64,000 nucleotides of DNA from Candidatus Eiseniibacteriota bacterium (GTDB lineage Bacteria; Orphanbacterota; Orphanbacteria; Orphanbacterales; Orphanbacteraceae). Made by a program: the position numbers and the translations under genes. The stretch spans positions 248,001 through 312,000 of the forward strand of contig JAJCZU010000008.1 in the NCBI GenBank assembly GCA_029262235.1, given 5' to 3'. The notes below the pieces were generated by a model that saw nothing but the letters and a program-made list of their open reading frames with translations, was not told where the DNA came from and ran no database searches. This document shows positions 44,624-52,014 of this stretch, piece after piece. Positions within the stretch are counted from its first letter, which is position 1, and each line of letters starts with the position of its first letter.

Positions 44624-45823
44624 TCAGCTGTTCGAACTCTCTTCGGCCAGGCTCTTCTCGATTGCGTTCATGCGGCTTCGCACGACGTCCCAGCTGAAAC
44701 GGGACTTCACATACGCGCGGCCGGCTTCGCCGATTTTGTGCGCGAGCGTATCGTCGTTCAGGATGCGGACGGTTTCGCGGGCCCATTCGTCGGGCGTCGA
44801 AGCCACAATGACTTCCTTGCCGACCTTCGCGCCGAGACCTCGCTGGACGTCGGGCGATACGATGCACGGCGTGCCGACCGCCATGGCCTGCAGCACTTTG
44901 TTCTGTGTGCCCGCCGCGAAACGAAGCGGCGCGACGAACACGGATGCTTCCGCGTGGAACTCCGCGATGTTCTTGACGAAACCGCGCAGCGAAACGCCGT
45001 CGCGCGTCGCGAGGTCCTGCACGGCTTTCAAGTCGCCCGCGCCCGCGATCACGAAGTCGACGACGTCGCCGAGCTCGTCGCGCACCTTCGGGAGAATGTC
45101 GTCGCAGTAGAAACGAACCGCGTCCGTATTATGAAAGACCTCGAGGTGGCCGAGGAAATTGATGCGTCCGGGTACGCGCATCTTGTCGACGCTCTGAAAG
45201 AGGCGCTCGTCGACGCCGTTCGGAACCACCTGAATGTTTCCGCCCGCGCCCACCGCTTCCAGAATGTCCTTCTCCGCCTGCGAGATCACCCAGCATTCGT
45301 CGGCCTTCTCGGCAATCCACTTTTCGTAGCGGCGAATGCGCGTCGCTTCCATGCGATAGACCGAACGCAGGAACCACTGGCGATACGGAACGGCCTGCAG
45401 CGTTTCGCGCGAGACGACATCCGTGAAATCGACGAGGTTGTACGCGCCCTTCACGAGCTGCGCGTACGGGAACACGCGAAACAGATGCGAGTAGACCACA
45501 TCGTAACCGCCTGCCGAGGACATCTCCTCGATCAGGTTCTCCATCTGATTGTCGCGGTAATACCAGACCTGCAGCGGGTCGGACGACAGAATGCCCTGCG
45601 CCGCATGCGTATACGACTTGTTCTTGCTGAGAGCGACCGTTTCGACGCGGTTGCAGACCTTCTCGAGCGTTTTGCGTGAATCCACCTTCACAGGCCCATC
45701 GACGAACGTCACGAGATCGATCTCGTGGTCGGCCGACAGAACCTGCAGGATATTGAACGCACGCAGGCGATCGCCCTGGTCCGGCGGGTACGGCAGTCTT
45801 GATGTCAGAAACAGGATCTTCAT
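44624..45823 (-). CDS. GT4-type sugar transferase, paralogue of 40551-41750
   Basis: 399 residues from ATG at 45823; the frame to 45850 adds nine residues without a better ribosome site. Start MKILFLTSRLPYPPDQGDRLRAFN, then VVPNGVDERLFQ, INFLGHLEVFHNTDAVRF and APLRFAAGTQNKVLQAMA mirror the plus-strand gene step for step. The two probably arose by duplication around wza and may add different sugars of the same repeat unit. A 2-bp gap to the next gene indicates coupling. The 102-bp stretch to the mscS-like gene shows no clear terminator. Confidence 0.9.
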   Translation of the reverse strand: MKILFLTSRLPYPPDQGDRLRAFNILQVLSADHEIDLVTFVDGPVKVDSRKTLEKVCNRVETVALSKNKSYTHAAQGILSSDPLQVWYYRDNQMENLIEEMSSAGGYDVVYSHLFRVFPYAQLVKGAYNLVDFTDVVSRETLQAVPYRQWFLRSVYRMEATRIRRYEKWIAEKADECWVISQAEKDILEAVGAGGNIQVVPNGVDERLFQSVDKMRVPGRINFLGHLEVFHNTDAVRFYCDDILPKVRDELGDVVDFVIAGAGDLKAVQDLATRDGVSLRGFVKNIAEFHAEASVFVAPLRFAAGTQNKVLQAMAVGTPCIVSPDVQRGLGAKVGKEVIVASTPDEWARETVRILNDDTLAHKIGEAGRAYVKSRFSWDVVRSRMNAIEKSLAEESSNS

Positions 45824-45925
45824 GATTGAGGTTCGGCCTTTCCTTCCCAATACTGTAATGGGAACGGCGGCTGCGCTCCACCGAAATCAGGCGGGCGCGG
45901 GCCGAATCACGAGGCTGCAGCGCGA

Positions 45926-47287
45926 TTATTCGAGCGGCGTTTCCTTGTCGAGCAGATCGGGAGCGTCGGTACGGCGCTCCGCCGCGATCTCGTCGTCCAG
46001 ATGCCGGTCGGGTGCGGTACTCTGCGATTCCGCCGCGTCCGGGGTGCCGCCTTGCGCGGCCGGTTCGGGCGCGGCAGCGGCGCGATCCGGCGCCGGTTTC
46101 ACGCGTTCGAGCAGGACACGCTGGATCGGCTCCGGCATCGCGATTCCGGCGCGATCGAACGCCTCCTTCACGAGACGAATCGCCTCGCTTCGCGCGCGGC
46201 TGAAGTCCGCCTTCCGCTGGTCGACCCAGGCGAAAGTGCGCAGGTTCACTGTGGAATCGCCGAGTTCGCGGACGAGCGTGAACGGTTCGGGGTCGTTCTT
46301 GATGCCGTTGATCCCCGCCACCGTACTTTGAATCAGCGCCTGCGCGGTCGTGATGTCTTCCTCGTTCCCGAGGCCGAGATCGAACTGGAAGCGGCGCTCG
46401 TCCTTTCGCGAAAAGTTCACGATGGTCGATTTGAACACGGTCGCGTTCGGAATGCGCACGTGATTGCCGTCGAACGTCATGAGTATCGTGGCGCGCGAAG
46501 TGAGCCGCACCACTTTCCCCTCGTGCCCTTCGATCAGCACGTGATCGTTCGGTGCGAACGGCTGGCGCAGACTGAGCAGAACGCTGGCTATATAGTTTTC
46601 GACGAGGTCGCGAAACGCGAAGCCGATGGCGAGACCAGCGACTCCGGCCGCGCCGAGTACGGTGCCGACAAGCGCCGTCGCGTCGAGAAGTTCGAGCGCC
46701 ATCAGCAGACCGGTCAGGATCACGGCAAGATGGATGGCGCGACGAACGAGGTCGCGCAGAAAGACGTTGTCCGTCGTCCAGCGGAAGAGCGGTTCCCATG
46801 CAGTGAGCACACGCCCGAGCATCACGAAGAGCGCGACAAGCAGAATGGCCACGATCACGAGCGGGATCGCGCTGATCGCGCCCCACCCCCGGTCCTCGAG
46901 TTCGCCGAGAGCCGCGCGCAGTCGGCGCTTGATCGAACGCGACTGCTTGATCTCGTTTTCGATCGCGACCACGCCTTCGACCTGGCTGGCCAGATCGGCC
47001 GCAAGCTGCAGCGCGCCCGCCGTCAATACTTCGCCCGTCAGGCGTACCACGCCGACGCGCACTTCAACTGAAACGCCGTTCAGCGATTCGATCCGTGAGT
47101 ACGTCGCGACTAGACGCTCTTCGATCTCGAGGTCGCTCCCCGCGTCGATTTCCGCCGCGACCGTGCCGTCGTTCACGACAGTTTCCTGCGCGATGGCAGA
47201 GGACGGGATCGCGGCGCTGCCGGCCAAACCGGCGCACACACAGCAGAGCGAAAGGAACAGCATTCGCAAAAGTCGGTTCGTCATCAT
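45926..47287 (-). CDS. MscS-family mechanosensitive channel with N-terminal BON domain
   Basis: 453 residues from ATG at 47287 (GGGGAA upstream), overlapping the end of pdxT; the open frame to 47647 is a shadow of pdxT. Signal/anchor about 3-32 (LLRMLFLSLCCVCAGLAGSA). BON domain about 50-110 (SVEVRVGVVRLTGEVLTAGALQLAADLAS). Three membrane helices, then the MscS pore and beta domain (GAAGVAGLAIGFAFRDLVENYIASVLL, FAPNDHVLIEGHEGKVVRLTSRATIL) and a C-terminal domain ending in a charged tail. It releases osmolytes on hypo-osmotic shock; BON modules bind lipid or surface polymers. Being last in the pdx transcript is unusual. Confidence 0.9.
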   Translation of the reverse strand: MMTNRLLRMLFLSLCCVCAGLAGSAAIPSSAIAQETVVNDGTVAAEIDAGSDLEIEERLVATYSRIESLNGVSVEVRVGVVRLTGEVLTAGALQLAADLASQVEGVVAIENEIKQSRSIKRRLRAALGELEDRGWGAISAIPLVIVAILLVALFVMLGRVLTAWEPLFRWTTDNVFLRDLVRRAIHLAVILTGLLMALELLDATALVGTVLGAAGVAGLAIGFAFRDLVENYIASVLLSLRQPFAPNDHVLIEGHEGKVVRLTSRATILMTFDGNHVRIPNATVFKSTIVNFSRKDERRFQFDLGLGNEEDITTAQALIQSTVAGINGIKNDPEPFTLVRELGDSTVNLRTFAWVDQRKADFSRARSEAIRLVKEAFDRAGIAMPEPIQRVLLERVKPAPDRAAAAPEPAAQGGTPDAAESQSTAPDRHLDDEIAAERRTDAPDLLDKETPLE

Positions 47288-47901
47288 TTCCCCGTGCCGG
47301 CGTGATTGGGTTTCGAGATCCGGCTCGCCATCTCGATGAACTGTCCATGGATCGCTGTGCAGTCGCTCAGCTCCGGATGAAACGTCGCGGCGAGAATGTT
47401 CCCGTGCCGCACGAGAACAGGATCGTTTTCGTACGTGAGCAGCGTTTCCACTTCGGGCCCGGTTCGCGTAATGCGCGGGGCGCGAATGAAGACGAGATCG
47501 AACGTTTCCCCCGCGAAAGTCGCCTGCGCTTCGAACGACTCGACCTGGCGCCCGTAGGAGTTGCGTTCGACATCGACGGGCAGCAGCCCGAAACTGCGCT
47601 GCGGCGGATTCGTGACATTCTCCGCCAGCAGAATAACACCCATGCACGTGGCGAGCACCGGGCGCCCGGACTGCACGAACGCGCGGAGCGCCTCTTCGAA
47701 CACGAACGCGTCGATGAGCTTCAGAAGCGTGGTCGACTCGCCACCCGGAAGCACGAGCGCGTCGACCTCGTTCAGCTGCGCCGGCAGCCGCACTTCGGTC
47801 GTGTCGGCTCCGAGCCTGCGGAGCAGTCGTCCGTGCGCATCGTACGCGCCCTGGAGCGCGAGCAGGCCGATGCGTGGCGAACCGGCCGTACTACCAGCCA
47901 C
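47284..47901 (-). CDS. pdxT: Pyridoxal 5'-phosphate synthase glutaminase subunit PdxT
   Basis: 205 residues from GTG at 47901, which overlaps pdxS by 11 bp with GGAG about 14 nt upstream; the frame to 47940 is inside pdxS. Class I glutaminase: [31 protein letters not shown], nucleophile Cys in [12 protein letters not shown], and the His/Glu pair in [10 protein letters not shown]. It supplies ammonia from glutamine to PdxS for ribose-5-phosphate-dependent (DXP-independent) PLP synthesis. Confidence 0.94.
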   Translation of the reverse strand: MAGSTAGSPRIGLLALQGAYDAHGRLLRRLGADTTEVRLPAQLNEVDALVLPGGESTTLLKLIDAFVFEEALRAFVQSGRPVLATCMGVILLAENVTNPPQRSFGLLPVDVERNSYGRQVESFEAQATFAGETFDLVFIRAPRITRTGPEVETLLTYENDPVLVRHGNILAATFHPELSDCTAIHGQFIEMASRISKPNHAGTGK

Positions 47902-48775
47902 GTGTCTGCAGGAGCTCCGCTTCGGGAAGTTTCGCGACATCGATCCCGCGCATCGCCTGGCCGATTCCTTCGCTCACCTGCGCGAGAATCTCGGGATCAC
48001 GGTAGTGCGTGGCGGCCTTCACGATCGCCTTCGCGCGCGCCGACGGATCCTCGGACTTGAAGATTCCCGAGCCCACGAACACGGCTTCGGCCCCGAGCTG
48101 CATCACGAGCGCCGCGTCGGCCGGCGTCGCGATTCCGCCCGCCGAAAAGTTCGGCACGGGAAGCTTGCCCTCCTTCGCGACCATGCGCAGCAGTTCATAG
48201 GGCGCGCCGAGATCCTTCGCTTCCGTCATGAGCTCTTCGTCGCCGAGCATCGTAAGACGCTTTACGCCCGAAACGACGGCGCGAATGTGTCGCACCGCTT
48301 CCACGATATCGCCCGAGCCCGCCTCCCCCTTCGTGCGGATCATCGCCGCGCCTTCGCTGATGCGACGAAGCGCTTCGCCGAGATTCCGGCAGCCGCACAC
48401 GAACGGCACCTTGAACGCGTGCTTGTCGATATGGAACTTCTCGTCGGCCGGCGTCAGCACTTCGCTTTCATCGATGAAGTCGACGTTCAGCGTTTCGAGA
48501 ATCTGGGCCTCGACGAAGTGACCGATCCGCACTTTCGCCATCACGGGAATCGAAACCGCCTTCTGGATCGCGCGGATCATGAGGGGGTCCGACATACGCG
48601 CTACGCCGCCGTCACGCCGAATGTCCGACGGCACCCGCTCGAGCGCCATCACGGCCGTCGCGCCCGCGTCTTCGGCGATCTTCGCCTGATCGGCGTCGGT
48701 CACATCCATGATCACGCCGCCCTTCAGCATCTCGGCCAACCCCGTCTTCAGTCGGAGCGTTCCTCTTTCGCTCAT
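47891..48775 (-). CDS. pdxS: Pyridoxal 5'-phosphate synthase subunit PdxS
   Basis: 294 residues; ATG preceded by AGGAGA. The highly conserved PdxS barrel begins [20 protein letters not shown] and includes [80 protein letters not shown] and [10 protein letters not shown]. Makes PLP from ribose-5-P, glyceraldehyde-3-P and PdxT-derived ammonia. Only 50 bp separate it from pdxR, so pdxR-pdxS-pdxT-mscS probably form one unit, though a promoter in that gap cannot be excluded. Confidence 0.97.
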   Translation of the reverse strand: MSERGTLRLKTGLAEMLKGGVIMDVTDADQAKIAEDAGATAVMALERVPSDIRRDGGVARMSDPLMIRAIQKAVSIPVMAKVRIGHFVEAQILETLNVDFIDESEVLTPADEKFHIDKHAFKVPFVCGCRNLGEALRRISEGAAMIRTKGEAGSGDIVEAVRHIRAVVSGVKRLTMLGDEELMTEAKDLGAPYELLRMVAKEGKLPVPNFSAGGIATPADAALVMQLGAEAVFVGSGIFKSEDPSARAKAIVKAATHYRDPEILAQVSEGIGQAMRGIDVAKLPEAELLQTRGW

Positions 48776-48825
48776 TTCATTCTCCTTGTGCGCGGGCCTG
48801 TTGGGGCCCCGCTTGTGGTTTCTGT

Positions 48826-50400
48826 CTAAAGTAAAACGTTCGAAGATTCGGTGCGGCGCGATCCCGCGTCCGCCGTTTGTCGTCTGGTGATCAGTTCGCC
48901 GATCGTGCGTATCCCCTGTTCGATGCGATCTTCCGGTTCTTTTGTAAACGAGAGCCGGAACGTGTTCGTTCCGGAGCCGTCGAGATGAAACAGTTCGCCC
49001 GGCGCGAAATTGACGCCGGCGCGGCGCGCCTCGATCAGAAGATCCACCGTGTTCATGGAAACGGGGAGTTCGATCCAGAGCGACATGCCGCCGTCCGGCT
49101 TCGTCCAGCGAACGTCAGACGGAAAAAAGCGCTCGATGGCGCTCAGCATGGCCTGCATGCGATTGTTGTTGATCGCGAGAACGCGCTCCAGATGCTCGTC
49201 GAGAAGCCCGCGTTCGCAGAAGCGGTGAATCGCGACCTGGGCGAGGCGGCTCGGCGCGAGATCCGTGTACGTCCGGATCTTGCGGAACGGATCGCAGAAC
49301 GCTTTCGGAACCGCAAGCCATCCGAGGCGGAGCCCCGGGAAGAGCATCTTCGAGAACGTGCCGAGGTAGAGCACGTGCTCGTGCCCTTTGAGCGCCTTGA
49401 ACGACGCAACCGGCTCGCCGGTGTAACGGAGATCCGCGTCGAAATGATCTTCGAGCAGCGGGACGCCGTGGCGCACCGCGACTTCGAGCACCTCTTTGCG
49501 CCGCGCGAGCGGCATCGTAATCCCGGTCGGATTCTGGAAGTTCGGCATCGAATAAATCAGTTTGGCGCTGCGGCGCGTCAGTTCGTCGTCGAGCAGGTCC
49601 GGACGCATGCCGTGCTCGTCCATCGCGATCGGGACGAGTTCCGTTTCGTAGAGCTGAAATACGCCGATCGCGTTGTGATACGTCGGCGACTCCACCATGA
49701 TGCGGTCACCGCGATCGAAGAGCAGCTTGCTGACGAGATCGAGGCCCTGCTGCGAACCGCCGAGTATGAAGATTTCGTCCTCGTTGATCGACGCCCCCTG
49801 CTCGCGAAGGCGGTTTGCGAGCCATGCCCGCAGAGGCGGGTACCCTTCGCGTGAGCCGTAATCGAGAATGCCCGGCCCCATTTCGGCCATCGTTTCGTTC
49901 ATGACCGCGCGGAAGTCTTCGAGGGGAAAGTGATCGGAGTCGGGCACGAGGCCGCCCAGTTCGATGCGCGGCACGTTGTCGGTAACGGAGAGCCGGGCGA
50001 GGGCGTCAGGTCCCGATCGCGTGCGGCGCGACAGCGTGTGCTCGATGCTTCCGCGATTCGCGCCGCGGGGTCGGTTCCGGCCGCGCCCTGTCGGGGCCGC
50101 TTCGCCGGTACGAACGCCCGCGCGGTCCGGACCGCCCATGATCCCACTCGGGCCACGGTCGCCGACATACGTACCGCTCCCGACGCGCGTTTGGACCGAG
50201 CCGCGGCGTTCGAGTTCGGAATAAGCCTGGGCGACGGTGTTACGGTTCACGCTAAGCAGAACCGCGAGCCGCCTGATCGACGGCAGGCGCTCTCCCGCCC
50301 CGAGCTCGCCTTCACGCACGAGCGCGTCGATGCCGTCCGCGATCTGCTGATGGATCGGCCTGGTTTCCGATCGATCTATGACAATGTTCTGCATGAGCAT
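48826..50400 (-). CDS. pdxR: PdxR-type MocR regulator (GntR HTH plus aminotransferase-like domain)
   Basis: 524 residues from ATG at 50400 (GGGGTGG 8 nt upstream); the frame to 50460 contains the promoter and is rejected. Winged helix about 8-75 ([49 protein letters not shown]), a Gly/Arg-rich linker (about 80-125), then a fold-type-I aminotransferase domain with PLP lysine K351 in [26 protein letters not shown] and [11 protein letters not shown]. PdxR proteins sense PLP and control pdxST. Here the gene is codirectional and directly upstream of pdxS rather than divergent from it, and its own promoter carries a palindrome. Confidence 0.92.
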   Translation of the reverse strand: MLMQNIVIDRSETRPIHQQIADGIDALVREGELGAGERLPSIRRLAVLLSVNRNTVAQAYSELERRGSVQTRVGSGTYVGDRGPSGIMGGPDRAGVRTGEAAPTGRGRNRPRGANRGSIEHTLSRRTRSGPDALARLSVTDNVPRIELGGLVPDSDHFPLEDFRAVMNETMAEMGPGILDYGSREGYPPLRAWLANRLREQGASINEDEIFILGGSQQGLDLVSKLLFDRGDRIMVESPTYHNAIGVFQLYETELVPIAMDEHGMRPDLLDDELTRRSAKLIYSMPNFQNPTGITMPLARRKEVLEVAVRHGVPLLEDHFDADLRYTGEPVASFKALKGHEHVLYLGTFSKMLFPGLRLGWLAVPKAFCDPFRKIRTYTDLAPSRLAQVAIHRFCERGLLDEHLERVLAINNNRMQAMLSAIERFFPSDVRWTKPDGGMSLWIELPVSMNTVDLLIEARRAGVNFAPGELFHLDGSGTNTFRLSFTKEPEDRIEQGIRTIGELITRRQTADAGSRRTESSNVLL

Positions 50401-50431
50401 GACACTTACCACCCCGGCTGTTGATCCACCT

Positions 50432-50460
50432 ATTATATCGGCAAGATTTCTTACAGACAA
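50432..50460 (-). promoter_or_regulatory. Promoter of pdxR (and probably the pdx unit)
   Basis: Read on the minus strand: TTGTCT (50460-50455), 17-bp spacer, TATAAT (50437-50432, perfect). The -35 matches 4 of 6. The expected start is near 50425, leaving a ~25-nt leader before ATG 50400. Confidence 0.65.
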
Positions 50461-50471
50461 TACGAATTGTC
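50456..50471. promoter_or_regulatory. Palindromic operator candidate on the pdxR -35 box
   Basis: GACAAT-ACGA-ATTGTC is a perfect 6-bp inverted repeat with a 4-bp spacer; its left half is almost the whole -35 hexamer. Binding here would block RNA polymerase, so autorepression by PdxR is a reasonable reading. The operator of this lineage is unknown to me. Confidence 0.5.
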
Positions 50472-50499
50472 ACAAAGTGTCCCATGACGGTGGTGAGTG

Positions 50500-50578
50500 G
50501 GGGTGGGTCCTGACGCGCCGGGACACCCCGATCTCGACGGGGCTCGATCGGGGCCCCGTCCGGCGCGCCACCCACCCC
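50500..50578. repeat. Large imperfect palindrome C in the pdxR-EEP intergenic region
   Basis: Three perfectly pairing blocks, GGGGTGGGT/ACCCACCCC (9 bp, 50500-50508 with 50570-50578), CGCGCCGG/CCGGCGCG (8 bp, 50514-50521 with 50560-50567) and CCCCGATC/GATCGGGG (8 bp, 50526-50533 with 50546-50553), form a 79-bp hairpin with small internal loops and a 12-nt apex. Its sequence does not resemble elements A and B. TTTT follows at 50581-50584 on the plus strand, but no gene reads into it from that side. Confidence 0.8.
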
Positions 50579-50589
50579 ACTTTTCGAGC

Positions 50590-50671
50590 GAGAAGAAGGG
50601 GGAAGGGAAAAGGGAATAGAAAGGAGATGGAGAGAAGAAAGAGGAGAAAGAGAATGGAGGGCCAAGGGGAG
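50590..50671 (+). repeat. Polypurine tract of about 80 bases
   Basis: From 50590 the plus strand is almost all A/G, with only three T residues, until GCC at 50671-50673. It lies between palindromes C and B. The counterpart element A is flanked by polypyrimidine DNA on the same strand. No ORF with ribosome site crosses it. The whole region 50401-50964 holds no convincing gene. Confidence 0.8.
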
Positions 50672-50804
50672 CCGGAACTGCATGGGAACAGAAAGAGAGG
50701 ACAGGATCGGGGCGTCTGGGGACTGACACGCTCCCCGGGCACGACTCCTGACTCGCCTCCAGGGTGCCGGTCCGGAAGTCGGCGAGGAATACGGGACGGC
50801 GAGT

Positions 50805-50901
50805 GAGGCGCGAGGAGTTGTTCTCCGTATCCCGCTCGGCCTCCGTACTTGGCCATTTGGCCAGGTCGAGCGGGTCGAGGAGAACAACGACCTCGCGCCT
50901 C
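50805..50901. repeat. Long intergenic hairpin element B with conserved TACTTGGCCATTTGGCC apex
   Basis: Arms 50805-50842 and 50863-50901 pair as GAGGCGCGAGG/CCTCGCGCCTC (11 bp perfect), GTTGTTCTCC/GGAGAACAAC (10 bp perfect), CCCGCTCG/CGAGCGGG and GGCCT/AGGTC. The 20-nt apex differs from that of element A (21180-21261) only in its first three bases. Outer-arm sequences differ from A but remain complementary, so structure has been kept while sequence changed. It sits between the divergent pdxR and EEP-family genes. Confidence 0.85.
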
Positions 50902-50964
50902 TCCACCATACGTCCCTCTCCGCTTCCGGAGCCGAACGCCCGACTCTGGGGTATGCTAGCCAGA

Positions 50965-52014
50965 ATGAGTGCTGCCCGTACCATTATTACCGTTCTGTGC
51001 ATGGTCGCCGGATTCGCCGCGACGTTGTCGCTGATCCCGTTCGAGGCGTGGCCGGTCGAGCTTGCGGCAAGCTTCCGCCTGCAGATCGCCGTGGTCGCAA
51101 CGCTGGCGGCTGCGCTGGCGCTCGGCCTGCGGGCCCGCGCGCCGGCCATGATCGCGGGAGCCGCGGCCCTGATCTGCTGGGCTTCTGTCCTTCCGTTTGC
51201 CGTCCCCGGGCCGAAGGACGATACGGCGGAGGCGTTTGGGCGGGAGGCCTCTTCATTCCGCGTTCTGACGATCAACCTCGAATGGTCGAATCGAAATGCA
51301 AATGCCGTGCTCGGCGCGGTGCGCGAGGCGAACCCGGACATCCTCGTCCTTCAGGAAGTGGACAACTGGTGGCGCGAGCAGTTCGGCGCGCTCACGGACA
51401 TCTTTCCGATGCAGCGATTCGATCCCCTTTCGCGCCGGCCGGGAGTCGCGGTTCTTCTCGGGAAGAAGATCGAACTCCGCGACGAGGCGTGGCTGCCGCT
51501 TCACGGACGCCCGTATGCCGATTTCGTGCTCGCGGTCGCGCGGGAAGGCGGCTCCGGATCGGAGGGTGGCCTCGAATCGCCCGGCTCGACAATGGCGCCC
51601 GCGTTTCGCCTTACGGCGCTGCATGCGCTCCCGCCACGGTCGGCCCTGCTTTATCGCGCGCGGAAACGCCAGCTCGACGACGTGCGCGGGCATCTGCTCG
51701 CGCACGCAACGACGGAACCGCAGCTCGTGGTCGGCGACTTCAACACGACGATCTGGTCCCCTTCCTATAGAAAATTCACGCGTGAACTGCATCTCGAACG
51801 GGCTCGCCTCGGCTACGGTCTCGTGCCCACATGGCCTACATGGAATACGTTGCTTCAAGTGCCGATTGACCATATTCTGCACTCGCCAGGTTTCGTCGCG
51901 ACCAATACGAGATCGATCACGATCCCGGGCAGCGACCATCACGGCCTCCTCGCCGACGTGCGACTGAAAGCGCACGCACACGGGGACGAGCCTGCACCGG
52001 CGAAGGATTCATGA
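50965..52014 (+). CDS. Membrane-anchored endonuclease/exonuclease/phosphatase (EEP) family protein
   Basis: 349 residues from ATG at 50965 (ATG 50953 is four codons earlier; neither has a clean ribosome site). The longer frame to 50764 runs through hairpin B and is rejected. Three hydrophobic helices occupy about 5-75. The EEP domain follows: FRVLTINLEWSNRN, PDILVLQEVDNWWREQ, PGVAVLLGKK, LVVGDFNTTIWSPSYR and PGSDHHGLLADV (catalytic Asp-His). Members cleave nucleic acids or phosphodiester lipids; the membrane helices suggest activity outside the membrane. The stop overlaps the next start (ATGA), so it is coupled to the SGNH/TPR gene. Confidence 0.88.
   Translation: MSAARTIITVLCMVAGFAATLSLIPFEAWPVELAASFRLQIAVVATLAAALALGLRARAPAMIAGAAALICWASVLPFAVPGPKDDTAEAFGREASSFRVLTINLEWSNRNANAVLGAVREANPDILVLQEVDNWWREQFGALTDIFPMQRFDPLSRRPGVAVLLGKKIELRDEAWLPLHGRPYADFVLAVAREGGSGSEGGLESPGSTMAPAFRLTALHALPPRSALLYRARKRQLDDVRGHLLAHATTEPQLVVGDFNTTIWSPSYRKFTRELHLERARLGYGLVPTWPTWNTLLQVPIDHILHSPGFVATNTRSITIPGSDHHGLLADVRLKAHAHGDEPAPAKDS

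Noticed and set aside
47288-47647. N-terminal extension of the MscS protein
   Set aside because: Arg-rich shadow of pdxT; the true start has a signal segment directly after ATG 47287.
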